A DNA stretch of 64,000 bases from Brevibacillus brevis (GTDB lineage: Bacteria > Bacillota > Bacilli > Brevibacillales > Brevibacillaceae), in NCBI RefSeq assembly GCF_001039275.2, contig NZ_CP030117.1, forward strand, positions 2,852,001-2,916,000, in the 5' to 3' direction. The notes beneath the pieces were generated by a model. It made no database searches, had not been told where the DNA came from, and saw only the letters and a program-made list of their open reading frames with translations. Within the stretch, counting starts at the first letter, position 1; each line of letters begins with the position of its first letter. Position numbers and translations under genes: made by a program. This document shows positions 34,500 through 43,846 of this stretch, one piece after another.

Positions 34500-35849
34500 A
34501 TTCATACTAAAAAAGCTATTGCTAAAGCTACTGCCGTTTCTGTTTTTTTACTTTCAATGCTGTTGAATGCTGGGAATGCAAGTGCAGATGTGATTAGTGC
34601 GCTGCCGCAGAATGCATCGCAATTAGAACTGGAGTTTGTACCGATATATGACTATGATAAAGATGGATGCTATGCGACCTCAGCAATAACTCCTGAGGGG
34701 AGGACGAATCCCGGTCTAGCCCTAGGTGGAGACGTGAACGGGAAATGCCGAGACCCTCGACAGCTCGAAAACTCAAATACCTATTCCAGATCCAAAACGA
34801 ATAACGGTTGGACTGCGATTATGTATGCTAGCTATTTTGAAAAAGATCAGTCTACTCTTGGTCCAGCGGCGAGTGGACACAGACACGACTGGGAACATGT
34901 GGTGGTGTGGATTCAAGATAATCAAATCCAATATGTGTCCCGTTCAGAACATCGTGGTTGGAAAGTAGATCCTCGATCCAATGTATTGTTTGAAAACAAT
35001 CACCCAAAAGTGGTTTACCACAAAGATGGAGGTTCCACTCATTTTATTCGTCTGGCAAACAGTAATGACGAACCACCTGAGAATTATACAGGTAAATGGT
35101 TTTCACCACCGTTAGTTGGATGGGATGGTTATCCGAACGTTCAAGTACGAAATACACTGATGCAAACAGACTTTGGAGACGCAACGATTAAAATCAATGA
35201 TGAACGATTCAATGACGCCCTTAACAGTGCAAAACCTTCGGGGATTCCTTTTGATGCTTATGCAGATGATTCAAAGCGTAACTTTGTAACATTTTTTGAA
35301 GATGATTCAGGCACAGGTCAATCTTTTAGAGATTCAGTCTCAAGAAACTGGGTGGGAAGTTATCCAGGCGGAGCATACTTTGAAGATAAAATTTCTAGTG
35401 TCAAATTGGACCCACACACAAGGCTTGTGGGGTATCAACATTCGAATAAGGGTGGATATAGACATACGATCATTAATGATAGTAATGATGTGAAAACCTA
35501 CGATCTCACTACCTTTAATGATACGATATCGTCGTACGAAATTGATCCACTTCCACAGCATAGTGTAACGTTTTTACAACATCCTTATAATAATAACGGC
35601 AATTCAGGATATTACTATACAGAAACAGTCTCACAACCGTCATTCGCCAATAGCCCAATTGGTAGTTCTTTTAACGATATGGCTTCAACTGTGATTGTAG
35701 GAGCATATACGAAAGTGGAGCTTTTTGAACATGCAAACTATGGTGGGGCTAAAAAAGAATATGTAAATGATACGAATGCTGAACAGGTATTTATCTTGGA
35801 AGGTTTTCATGACAAAGCATCATCATTTAAAATTAGCAATACACGCTGA
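34500..35849 (+). CDS. Secreted NEP1-like (NLP) protein with beta/gamma-crystallin domains (apparent ATT start)
   Basis: A 449-residue secreted protein when read from ATT 34500, which lies 7 bases after a strong AGGAGGG. The start of the signal peptide (residues 1-29: charged HTKKAIAKA, hydrophobic VFLLSMLL, cleavage after NASA) is lost if the first ATG (34557) is used, and TAG lies in frame at 34485. Residues 30-255 are an NPP1/NLP domain with the hallmark GHRHDWE at 126-132, a metal and activity motif of plant-necrosis cytolysins. Residues 260-449 carry four Greek-key motifs of the beta/gamma-crystallin type (EDKISS, NDTISS, NDMAST, HDKASS), i.e. two domains likely to bind calcium. Confidence 0.88.
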   Translation: MHTKKAIAKATAVSVFLLSMLLNAGNASADVISALPQNASQLELEFVPIYDYDKDGCYATSAITPEGRTNPGLALGGDVNGKCRDPRQLENSNTYSRSKTNNGWTAIMYASYFEKDQSTLGPAASGHRHDWEHVVVWIQDNQIQYVSRSEHRGWKVDPRSNVLFENNHPKVVYHKDGGSTHFIRLANSNDEPPENYTGKWFSPPLVGWDGYPNVQVRNTLMQTDFGDATIKINDERFNDALNSAKPSGIPFDAYADDSKRNFVTFFEDDSGTGQSFRDSVSRNWVGSYPGGAYFEDKISSVKLDPHTRLVGYQHSNKGGYRHTIINDSNDVKTYDLTTFNDTISSYEIDPLPQHSVTFLQHPYNNNGNSGYYYTETVSQPSFANSPIGSSFNDMASTVIVGAYTKVELFEHANYGGAKKEYVNDTNAEQVFILEGFHDKASSFKISNTR

Positions 35850-36064
35850 TTTGGAGAAAAGGTATGTTTCAAAGAAAGATTTGTAGGACAGAGCTCAAAA
35901 CACCTTGCAAGTTTAAACAACCAGTCGTCGGAATTCAACCGGCAACTGGTTGTTTCGTTTCATCGGGAAACCTTCCAGGCAACAACTTCAATGTTGAACA
36001 GGTCTTGAATTACAGAAAGGTAGTAATCTATACGTTTGGCTTGTACCGGGTTTTTATTTTTGCA

Positions 36065-37474
36065 CTATTTGATTCCGAGGCTACGTTTTTTTCGCACGAG
36101 CGTGGATATGTTCACTTGCAACTTATCCGCACATTGCTGCATGGTGTCGGTCTCTTTCAAGAGGCGTTGGATATACGCACGTTCAAACCGTTCGACTGCT
36201 TCTTTTAGCGGCAACAGCTCATCCATTTTGGCGAGATGGAGCGGCAGGGCTGTCTGCTGGGTATTGCGAATGGACGCAGGCAACTGATCAAATGTAATTC
36301 GCCCATTTTCACACATGTGGAAAGAACGTTCCACCACATTTTTCAACTCGCGTGTATTCCCCGGCCAATCATAATCCATCAGCGCCTCCAACGCATCTGT
36401 TTCGATCCGCATTTCTTGCTGGTACTTCCATTCGAGCTTTTTCAAATAGTAGAAAATGAGAGCCGGAATATCCTCGCGGCGCTCACGCAAGGGTGGAATG
36501 GTGAGGGCTAGTACGTTTAGCCGGTAGAACAAATCCTGCCGAAAACGCTTTTGTTCGACCATCGCTTCCAAGTCGCTATTGGTGGCAGCGATGATTCGCA
36601 TGTTAACCTGACGTGATGTTTTTCCCCCGAGTCTGCGAATCCGCCCATCCTGCAAGACATTCAAGAGCTTCACCTGTAAAGGAAAAGGGAGGTCTCCAAT
36701 CTCATCGAGAAAAATGGTTCCTCGATCCGCGAGTTCAAACAATCCCTCCTTCGATTGACTTGCCCCCGTAAAGGCGCCTTTCTCATAGCCAAACAATTCA
36801 GACTCGAGCAAATGCTCGGGAATGGCCCCGCAATTTATCTTAATGAATTCCCCTGTACGTCCGCTTTGGGCGTGAATGTAGTTCGCCATGACATCCTTAC
36901 CGACACCAGACTCGCCTAGCAAGAGAACGGGGGAGTCGTTGGTCGCAAATCGTTTGGCGAGTGAAGTGATTCGATGCATGAGCCCACTGCGATAAATGAT
37001 CTGCTCATCAAAGTCACCATCGGTTTGGATATGCTGCAACGCTCTTTGATACGCGGAACTGATTTGACGTGTTTCCTCCAGCTCCTTCTGAAGCTGATTC
37101 AACTCTGTTACGTCACGTACATTTCCTACCACAAACAATAATTCCTGGTTTGGATCGAGCAGCGGGGTAGCCGTATTGATCGCTTGCCTTCCGTTCGCAT
37201 AATCGATCACGACACTATGCGTTTGTTTTGTCAAAATCGTACGTACAGCAGAAGAGTCAGGAACCAGATGCATTTCTTTTTGCTCCATAAAGCTAAAATT
37301 ATTCAAGATGTCGGCTGGAACTCCCGTGATGTTCAAGTACGCCTCATTGTAGAGCAGGACGTAGCCGTTACGGTCACAGATCGCCAATCCATCGTGGGAC
37401 GTACTGAATATGGTCGTCAGCAATTTTGCGAGCTCATGATTGTCACTGGCCTGGAAATACTTGGTTTGATACAT
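36065..37474 (-). CDS. Sigma-54-dependent activator (PAS-AAA+-HTH)
   Basis: A 469-residue enhancer-binding protein. A PAS domain (about residues 15-125: GLAICDRNGYVLLYNEAYLN) is followed by the AAA+ domain (about 160-395) with Walker A GESGVGKD, the sigma-54 contact loop GAFTGA and Walker B GTIFLDEIGDLP. A Fis-type helix-turn-helix (about 435-469: CADKLQVNISTLVRKKRSLG) ends it. Its ATG is divergent from the 2-oxoacid dehydrogenase operon with its -24/-12 promoter, which is the obvious target. The effector is unknown. Confidence 0.92.
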   Translation of the reverse strand: MYQTKYFQASDNHELAKLLTTIFSTSHDGLAICDRNGYVLLYNEAYLNITGVPADILNNFSFMEQKEMHLVPDSSAVRTILTKQTHSVVIDYANGRQAINTATPLLDPNQELLFVVGNVRDVTELNQLQKELEETRQISSAYQRALQHIQTDGDFDEQIIYRSGLMHRITSLAKRFATNDSPVLLLGESGVGKDVMANYIHAQSGRTGEFIKINCGAIPEHLLESELFGYEKGAFTGASQSKEGLFELADRGTIFLDEIGDLPFPLQVKLLNVLQDGRIRRLGGKTSRQVNMRIIAATNSDLEAMVEQKRFRQDLFYRLNVLALTIPPLRERREDIPALIFYYLKKLEWKYQQEMRIETDALEALMDYDWPGNTRELKNVVERSFHMCENGRITFDQLPASIRNTQQTALPLHLAKMDELLPLKEAVERFERAYIQRLLKETDTMQQCADKLQVNISTLVRKKRSLGIK

Positions 37475-37517
37475 CGAAGTCCTCCTAAATAGGCTTGTAA
37501 ACGGAATAATCAGAATT

Positions 37518-37555
37518 AATCATTCGTGTGCAATAATGCATATGCAAAAATGATC
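37518..37555. promoter_or_regulatory. Candidate activator-binding dyad for the dehydrogenase operon
   Basis: AATCATT-N4-TGCA is mirrored by TGCA-N4-ATGAT around TGCATATGCA, about 50-80 bases upstream of the -24 element. It differs from the dyads of the 53-63 kb island, which fits a different activator (the divergent PAS protein). Confidence 0.4.
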
Positions 37556-37594
37556 ATTCTCGAAGTGTTTTGTTGTGAAATCGCTTTCAATTGT

Positions 37595-37611
37595 TTGGCA
37601 TGCTACTTGCT
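37595..37611 (+). promoter_or_regulatory. Sigma-54 promoter of the 2-oxoacid dehydrogenase operon
   Basis: TTGGCATGCTACTTGCT matches the -24/-12 consensus TTGGCAC-N5-TTGCW with correct spacing. It lies 70 bases before the E1 alpha start. Confidence 0.85.
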
Positions 37612-37680
37612 CTTCTATAGGGAGGAAAGCAGAAGCAAGATGAGCAGAATCACATGATCGAAAAAGAGAGGGATGATTCC

Positions 37681-38748
37681 ATGTCTTCATTATATCAGGT
37701 ATTGAGTCCAACGGGTGAGCTGGTAGGTGATCTCAAGGGGCAATTAGACGAGGCGACGATGATCAAGATGTATGAAAATATGGTGCTTGTTCGCCAGTTT
37801 GACCGCAAGTCGATTAACCTGCAACGACAAGGAAGAATGGGCACGTATGCTCCCTTTGAAGGGCAGGAAGCTTCGCAAGTCGGCAGCGCGATGGCATTGA
37901 CACCTGGAGATTGGCTTTTCCCAACTTATCGAGACCATGCGGCAGCGATCGTCCATGGTCAAACCATGGCACGAGTGTTCCTCTATTGGATGGGTCACAT
38001 GGAAGGGAGTATCAGCCCGAAACATTTGCACATCATGCCGCCATGTGTACCGATCGCGACTCAAATGGTTCATGCGGTAGGGACTGCTTGGGCGAGCAAG
38101 CTGCAAAGCGAAAAGCATGTCAGCATCGCCTACTTTGGTGACGGAGCAAGCTCAGAAGGCGACTTTCATGAGGCATTGAACTTTGCAGGCGTGTTTCAAA
38201 CACCGACCATCTTCTTCTGTCAAAATAACGGCTTCGCGATCAGTGTTCCGTTTTCCCAGCAGTCTGCATCGAAAACAATTGCACAGCGTTCGGCCGCTTA
38301 TGACATCCCTGGGATTCGGATAGACGGCAATGATATCTTCGCTGTTTGGCTGACCATGAAAGAAGCCATGCAACGTGCGTTAGAAGGTAAGGGACCGACG
38401 TTGATTGAAGCGGTGACATTCCGCTATGGTGCACATACAACCGCAGATGATCCGAAGAAATACCGGGATCAAGAGAGCTTGTCCGAGGAATGGCGTCAAG
38501 AGCGCGACCCACTCCAACGAGTGCGTGTGTATCTGGAGAATCAAGGGTTGTGGAACGAAACGAAGGAAGCAGATCTGATAGCACGGGTGAATGAACAGAT
38601 CGACGCAGCTCTTGTCGAAGCAGAGAGCTATCCGAAGTCCAAACCGGAAGACATGTTCAAGCACGTCTACGCTGAACCATCGTGGATGGCAACCGAACAG
38701 GAGAGCGAGCTCGTCAAGCCATCGAAGCAGGAGGGAATCCCGGCATGA
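37681..38748 (+). CDS. 2-oxoacid dehydrogenase E1 alpha subunit (PdhA-like)
   Basis: A 355-residue thiamine-diphosphate E1 alpha subunit. The TPP/Mg motif is GDGASSEGDFHEALNFAGVFQ (split here as GDGASSEGD and NN in CQNNGFAIS), and the phosphorylation-loop-like region RYGAHTTADDPKKYR is that of PdhA. RQGRMGTYAPFEGQEASQVG near the N-terminus also resembles pyruvate dehydrogenase more than BkdA or AcoA. The ATG at 37681 has GAGAGGGA upstream; an in-frame ATG at 37654 is weaker. Sigma-54 control is unusual for a housekeeping pyruvate dehydrogenase, so a special substrate (acetoin, branched-chain or pyruvate under particular conditions) is possible. Confidence 0.85.
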   Translation: MSSLYQVLSPTGELVGDLKGQLDEATMIKMYENMVLVRQFDRKSINLQRQGRMGTYAPFEGQEASQVGSAMALTPGDWLFPTYRDHAAAIVHGQTMARVFLYWMGHMEGSISPKHLHIMPPCVPIATQMVHAVGTAWASKLQSEKHVSIAYFGDGASSEGDFHEALNFAGVFQTPTIFFCQNNGFAISVPFSQQSASKTIAQRSAAYDIPGIRIDGNDIFAVWLTMKEAMQRALEGKGPTLIEAVTFRYGAHTTADDPKKYRDQESLSEEWRQERDPLQRVRVYLENQGLWNETKEADLIARVNEQIDAALVEAESYPKSKPEDMFKHVYAEPSWMATEQESELVKPSKQEGIPA

Positions 38749-39728
38749 AACGCAAACTGACAATGATTCAAGCCATTACGGAAGCCACGGATCAAAAATT
38801 GGCAGATGATTCACGCATCATGCTGCTTGGCGAGGATATTGGCGTGAATGGTGGCGTGTTCCGGGCGACTGAAGATTTGATTCACAAGTACGGTCCGGAC
38901 CGTGTAGTGGACACGCCGCTTGCTGAGGCAGGAATCATCGGGGCGGCGATCGGCCTTGCCATGAACGGGAAAATTCCTGTGGTCGAAATTCAATTCCTTG
39001 CCTTTATTTATCCGGGCTTTGAGCAAATTGTTTCTCATGCTGCGCGCATGCGCTATCGGACTCGCGGACAGTATCATGTACCGATGGTCATACGCACGCC
39101 GTACGGGGCGGGGATTCGCGGTCCTGAGCTGCATTCGGAGAGTGTCGAAACGTTTTTTGCCCATGTGCCGGGCTTAAAGGTTGTGGCACCAAGTACACCG
39201 TATGATGCAAAAGGCTTGTTGATTGCAGCAATGGAAGATCCTGATCCGGTTATTTTTTTGGAGCCGACCAAGCTCTATCGCGCATTTAAACAAGAAGTAC
39301 CGGAAGAAATGTATCGTGTGCCGATCGGAAAAGCGAAGGTCGTCCAGGAAGGCTCGGATGTATCCATTTTTGCTTGGGGAGCGATGCTTCGTGTCGCAGA
39401 GGATGCTGCGAAACAGATCGAGCGCGAAAACGGCTTGAGCTGTGAAATCATTGATCTGCGCACGCTCTATCCATTGGATCGGGATACGATCATCGCCTCG
39501 GTCAAAAAGACTGGACGTGCAGTTGTCGTACACGAAGCGCATAAGACTGCTGGGTTGGGTGCAGAGATCATCTCCATAATTAATGATGAAGCATTGATCT
39601 ACATGAAGGCTCCCGTGAAACGGATTACCGGATTTGACGTGCCGGTCCCGCAATTCAGCATTGAGGATGACTACTTGCCAACGACTGAACGCGTGAAGGA
39701 CGGAATTATGGAAACGGCTACGTTTTAA
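38745..39728 (+). CDS. 2-oxoacid dehydrogenase E1 beta subunit
   Basis: A 327-residue E1 beta subunit with LGEDIGVNGGVFRATEDL near the N-terminus, DTPLAEAGIIGAAIGLAMNG (about 60) and HEAHKTAGLGAEI (about 258), all typical of transketolase-like beta subunits. Its ATG overlaps the stop of the alpha subunit gene (ATGA), giving coupled synthesis of the heterotetramer. GGAGGGAATCC lies upstream. Confidence 0.9.
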   Translation: MKRKLTMIQAITEATDQKLADDSRIMLLGEDIGVNGGVFRATEDLIHKYGPDRVVDTPLAEAGIIGAAIGLAMNGKIPVVEIQFLAFIYPGFEQIVSHAARMRYRTRGQYHVPMVIRTPYGAGIRGPELHSESVETFFAHVPGLKVVAPSTPYDAKGLLIAAMEDPDPVIFLEPTKLYRAFKQEVPEEMYRVPIGKAKVVQEGSDVSIFAWGAMLRVAEDAAKQIERENGLSCEIIDLRTLYPLDRDTIIASVKKTGRAVVVHEAHKTAGLGAEIISIINDEALIYMKAPVKRITGFDVPVPQFSIEDDYLPTTERVKDGIMETATF

Positions 39729-39745
39729 GAGAAGGAGCGAGTCAT

Positions 39746-41047
39746 ATGGTTGAGTTCAAGCTTCCTGATGTTGGAGAAGGTATGCATGAAGGAGAAATCG
39801 TAAAAGTGCTGGTTCGCACGGGTGAATCCGTGCAACAGGATCAGCCGCTGCTGGAGGTGCAGACAGACAAGGTGAATGCCGAGTTGTCCGCGCCAGTGAC
39901 TGGCATCATACGTGAAATTTTCATATCGGAAGGGGAAACAGTAGAGGTTGGAACTACCCTTCTCGTTATAGATGCAGGTACGGAAGCAAAGGCGGAAGAG
40001 ACAAAGCTTCCAGAAAAGGTCGTAAACCCGGATAAGACAGTCAATTTTGCACCAGCTCGTGCTGATCACCGCCGCTCATTGGCTACGCCATACGTTCGGC
40101 AGTTGGCACGGGAGATGAAGCTGGATATCGAGTTGGTTACGGGTACAGGAGCAGCAGGGCGTGTGACGGAAGAAGATTTGCGCCAATTCGCCAATCGACT
40201 GCAAAAATCAGCACCAGCTAAGTTTCCGACGTCGGCTACTGGCAATGAGCGTCAGTTGGAGGAAAGTACAGTGCCGATTGGGACTGAACCAGTTGTTCAG
40301 CCGAAAACAGGTACCGCTACTCGTGCAGCCACCTCATCGCAGGGAGATATCGAACGGCTACCGCTAAAAGGCATCCGAAAAAAGATTGCCGAGCATATGG
40401 TGAAATCAGTCACAATCATCCCGCATGTTACTTCTGTTGATGAGCTGGAGATGGATCAGCTGCGTGCTTTGCGCGAAAAGATAAAGCCACATGCGGATAA
40501 ACGGAATATCAAGCTGACCTTCCTGCCGTTCTTTATCAAAGCGCTGGTCATTGCACTGAAGGAATTCCCGACACTGAACGCATCGATTGACGAACGTACG
40601 AATGAAATCCTGCTCAAGCGCTTTTACCATATCGGCATTGCAACCGATACGCCTGAGGGCTTGATCGTACCAGTCATCAAGGATGCAGACCACAAATCGA
40701 TTTTTCAACTCGCAGAAGAAATCGATCAACTGGCACGCTTGGCTCGCGAAGGCAAACTGACCATGGAGCACATAACAGGTGGCACCTTCACGATCAGCAA
40801 TGTAGGTCCAATCGGGGGACTGCAAGCAACGCCAATCATTAATCACCCCGAAGTGGCGATTATCAGTCTGCACAAAATGGAGAAGCGCTGGGTCGTGCGT
40901 GAGGATGAAGGGGTCATTCGCTGGATGATGAACCTGTCACTTTCGTTTGATCATCGCCTGATCGATGGCGTGACGGCGGTACGTTTTACCAACCGGATCA
41001 AGGAGCTGCTGGAAGATCCGAATCTATTGTTTGCGGAGATGGTATAG
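39746..41047 (+). CDS. 2-oxoacid dehydrogenase E2 (dihydrolipoamide acyltransferase)
   Basis: A 433-residue E2 with one lipoyl domain (residues 1-78, lipoyl Lys in VQTDKVNAEL), a peripheral-subunit-binding domain (about 112-150: YVRQLAREMKLDIELVTGTG, then GRVTEEDL) and the acyltransferase domain (about 205-433) with the active-site SFDHRLIDG near the C-terminus. The linkers are rich in Ala, Pro, Thr and Lys. It carries the acyl group from E1 to CoA. Confidence 0.92.
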   Translation: MVEFKLPDVGEGMHEGEIVKVLVRTGESVQQDQPLLEVQTDKVNAELSAPVTGIIREIFISEGETVEVGTTLLVIDAGTEAKAEETKLPEKVVNPDKTVNFAPARADHRRSLATPYVRQLAREMKLDIELVTGTGAAGRVTEEDLRQFANRLQKSAPAKFPTSATGNERQLEESTVPIGTEPVVQPKTGTATRAATSSQGDIERLPLKGIRKKIAEHMVKSVTIIPHVTSVDELEMDQLRALREKIKPHADKRNIKLTFLPFFIKALVIALKEFPTLNASIDERTNEILLKRFYHIGIATDTPEGLIVPVIKDADHKSIFQLAEEIDQLARLAREGKLTMEHITGGTFTISNVGPIGGLQATPIINHPEVAIISLHKMEKRWVVREDEGVIRWMMNLSLSFDHRLIDGVTAVRFTNRIKELLEDPNLLFAEMV

Positions 41048-42493
41048 ATGGTAGTCGGCGAAGTAGCAGTCGAAACAGATGTGGTTGTCATCGGTGGTGG
41101 GCCAGGAGGTTATGCAGCCGCTATTCGTCTCGGACAACTGGAGAAATCGGTCGTTCTGATTGAAAAGGAAGTGCTGGGTGGGGTCTGCTTGAATCGCGGA
41201 TGCATCCCGTCGAAAGCTTTGATTCATACAGCAGGCGAATACCACAAGCTAAGTAGTCTGAATAAGCTTGGAATCCAACTGCCGACGGGGAAAGCGACCT
41301 TCCATATGCCGAGCTGGCAAACGTGGAAGTCTTCTGTCGTTGATCAACTGAACAAAGGCGTCGATTATCTCTGTCAGGCCAATAATGTTACAGTCGTGAA
41401 GGGGAAAGCGACATTTCTCTCGAGTGATCGGATTGGTGTAGAGACGGGTAATGATTTTGAAACGTACAAATTTAAACAAGCGATTATCGCGACAGGATCA
41501 CGTCCATACATTCCATCGTTTTTGAAAACAGATGGAGAATACATTCTGGATTCTACCGATATGCTGGCACTGGATGAAGTACCGGAAACACTGGCCATAA
41601 TCGGCGGTGGCTATATTGGTATGGAGCTCGGGATGGCGTTCGCCAAGCTTGGATCGCAGGTGACTATCATTGAGGCAACCGAGCACATTTTGCCGCAAAC
41701 AGCCGCCCATCTTTCTCAGGAAGTGCTTAAGCAGGCGAAACAGCTCGGGATGACGGTAAAGATCGCGACAAAAGTAGAGCAGGCTGAGGTAGCAAACGGA
41801 AGCGTTACACTCGTATGTACTTCGGAAAAGAACGGTTCCGAAAGTATCACCGTACACAAAACGCTCGTCACTATAGGGCGAGTGCCTAACACAGGTGAAC
41901 TCGGACTTGCGCAGGTGGGAGTAGAAATGGACGAGCGCGGCTATATTCCCGTGACATCGACTGGCAGTACAAACAAGTCGCATATTTATGCCATCGGCGA
42001 TGTCACACCTGGCCCTGCGTTAGCCCATCGTGCAACGAAGCAAGGGATTGTGGCAGCCGAGGTGATCGCAGGGCTACCTAGCAGCGTAGATTCCCCGTAT
42101 GTACCTTATGTGATTTTTACTGAGCCGCAAATAGCTGGCGTGGGGATGACACGCGAAGAGGCAGAGCTTCAAGGGCACAAAGTCAAGGCAGCGGTGTTCC
42201 CTTATCGGGCGAATGGCAGAGCACTCGCCATGGATGAAGGAGAAGGCTTTGCAGAAGTGATTGTGGATCAAGAAAGCCATTTATTGTTGGGAATGCACGT
42301 TGTAGGTGCTGATGCATCAAACCTGATCGGGGAAGGTGTATTGGCACTTGAGCTTGCTGCACGTGTAGAAGATGTGGCGTTAACCATGCATCCCCATCCC
42401 ACATTAAGCGAGGTATGGCTGGAAGCTGCCGAAGCGGTATTAGGCCATGCCATTCATGTCGTAAACAAATCAAAAGTAGCTGTGAGCAAATAG
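41048..42493 (+). CDS. lpdA: Dihydrolipoamide dehydrogenase (E3)
   Basis: A 481-residue flavoprotein disulfide reductase. The FAD motif is VVVIGGGPGGYAAAIR, the redox-active disulfide is GGVCLNRGCIPSKAL (CLNRGC), the NAD motif is AIIGGGYIGMELGMAF and the C-terminal His-Glu pair is in MHPHPTLSEVW. It starts on the base after the E2 stop codon, so the four genes form one tight operon encoding a complete complex. Confidence 0.93.
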   Translation: MVVGEVAVETDVVVIGGGPGGYAAAIRLGQLEKSVVLIEKEVLGGVCLNRGCIPSKALIHTAGEYHKLSSLNKLGIQLPTGKATFHMPSWQTWKSSVVDQLNKGVDYLCQANNVTVVKGKATFLSSDRIGVETGNDFETYKFKQAIIATGSRPYIPSFLKTDGEYILDSTDMLALDEVPETLAIIGGGYIGMELGMAFAKLGSQVTIIEATEHILPQTAAHLSQEVLKQAKQLGMTVKIATKVEQAEVANGSVTLVCTSEKNGSESITVHKTLVTIGRVPNTGELGLAQVGVEMDERGYIPVTSTGSTNKSHIYAIGDVTPGPALAHRATKQGIVAAEVIAGLPSSVDSPYVPYVIFTEPQIAGVGMTREEAELQGHKVKAAVFPYRANGRALAMDEGEGFAEVIVDQESHLLLGMHVVGADASNLIGEGVLALELAARVEDVALTMHPHPTLSEVWLEAAEAVLGHAIHVVNKSKVAVSK

Positions 42494-42624
42494 GTTTATC
42501 GTGAAACCTTAAAGTCTAGTGACGGATAGTCTTGACAATGATCAGCCTCGGAGCCTGTCAAGATTAGCACTTGCATGAATGTGCTACGCTTGAATTAATC
42601 TCGTGCAAAGGATGTGTGGTCATT

Positions 42625-42975
42625 ATGAAATTGAATCACGTCAATCTTACCGTTACGGATGTTCCAGCTGCTTCGGATTTCTTGGAGAAATATTTTGGTT
42701 TGAAAAAGTTAGATACGTCGGATGATGCCCGTGGCGATAATTTTGGCGTCCTATTTGACGATAATGGCCTGGTGTTTACCTTGATGAAGGGGGCCGAAGT
42801 CCAATATCCCAAGACATTTCATATCGGCTTCATCCAGGAGAGCGAAGAGAAAGTAAATGAAATCAATCAACGCTTAAAAGAAGATGGTTTCAAAGTAGCA
42901 GCGCCAGTAAGATCGCATGGTTGGACCTTCTATGTGAAAGCTCCTGGTGGATTTACAGTTGAGGTACTTGCATAA
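42625..42975 (+). CDS. VOC-family (glyoxalase-like) protein
   Basis: A 116-residue single-subunit VOC protein (MKLNHVNLTVTDVPAASDFL at the start, TFYVKAPGGFTVEVLA at the end). The His at residue 5 and Glu near 113 fit the metal-binding pattern. The ATG at 42625 was chosen because AAAGGA lies upstream and the family begins at this residue. A short inverted repeat TCTTGACA/TGTCAAGA lies upstream at 42530-42563. Substrate unknown. Confidence 0.85.
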   Translation: MKLNHVNLTVTDVPAASDFLEKYFGLKKLDTSDDARGDNFGVLFDDNGLVFTLMKGAEVQYPKTFHIGFIQESEEKVNEINQRLKEDGFKVAAPVRSHGWTFYVKAPGGFTVEVLA

Positions 42976-43008
42976 CGCGTATACACATAGTCGACAGCCT
43001 TCTTTTTC

Positions 43009-43608
43009 TCACAAGAAAAGGGGGCTCTCTTTTTTTCCATAATGGAATCCCAATTGATAAGCACGATCCAACAACTGCTCGATATGCGCAGGATTTTGCG
43101 CCAAGGTGTCATAAAGGATCTCAACCCTCGAATCGTCTATTCCGACGTAACTGGAGATTCCGACATTGAGGTGATGTGCCATCATTTGGTCATAACTTCT
43201 TTTTTGAAAATGATCCTCAGGAGCTGCTGCGAGACCGATCCACAATGCATGCTTATGATGTAGTTTACGTGAACCATAAGCAAACCCATTGTTCCAGACG
43301 CGATCGATATATCCTTTTAGCATGGCAGGCATGCTGAACCACCAGATCGGAAAAATAAAGGCTAGCGCGTCGTGCTTTTTCATGCGCTCCATTTCAATCT
43401 CGACCTCTTCGGAATATTTCTTATCGCCATTGTTCCAATCTGGCTCATCTTCCTCCCATAAAACAGGGTGAAAACCACTGCGATGTAAATCTAAAACTTC
43501 CACCTCATGTCCTGCATCTTTTAGGCCCTGAACGAAACGTTCTGCAACGGCAAAGGTCAAGGAATTGGTTCGTGGATGGGTAACAACTGTCAGTACTCTC
43601 ATTTTCAT
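43009..43608 (-). CDS. NAD(P)H oxidoreductase, flavodoxin-like fold
   Basis: A 199-residue flavodoxin-fold quinone or azo reductase (MdaB/YwrO/NQO type). Motifs are VVTHPRTNSLTFAVAERF at the N-terminus, FIFPIWWFSMPAMLKGYID (about 88-106, flavin-binding) and RVWNNGFAYG. It transfers two electrons from NAD(P)H to quinones or similar. It is divergent from an HxlR-type regulator, a pairing common for redox- or electrophile-induced reductases. Confidence 0.9.
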   Translation of the reverse strand: MKMRVLTVVTHPRTNSLTFAVAERFVQGLKDAGHEVEVLDLHRSGFHPVLWEEDEPDWNNGDKKYSEEVEIEMERMKKHDALAFIFPIWWFSMPAMLKGYIDRVWNNGFAYGSRKLHHKHALWIGLAAAPEDHFQKRSYDQMMAHHLNVGISSYVGIDDSRVEILYDTLAQNPAHIEQLLDRAYQLGFHYGKKESPLFL

Positions 43609-43846
43609 ACACCCTCTATTTCTGTATTAATTTGTACACCAAAATCTTTTTGATGGGGTTGATAGCAAAACTCCATGGACTGTCAGATGGGCGCCCATCT
43701 TCTATGGTGCTGGTATATCCGAATCATGCACCATATAATGGAATGTGAAAAGTACGCACTTTTTTGTGCTTTTGATACCAAAAAGTAACATAGGAACAAA
43801 AAGGTTCCTGAAAAAATCATAAGCAATGAGGGAGGACAGCCAATCG

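Noticed and set aside
37640..37657. Leader peptide between the sigma-54 promoter and E1 alpha
   Set aside because: A five-codon frame exists, but the GGAGG is too far from its ATG and nothing suggests attenuation.
42530..42563. TCTTGACA/TGTCAAGA inverted repeat as a terminator after the dehydrogenase operon
   Set aside because: No T run follows, so it is not a convincing intrinsic terminator; it could be an operator for the next gene, but support is thin.
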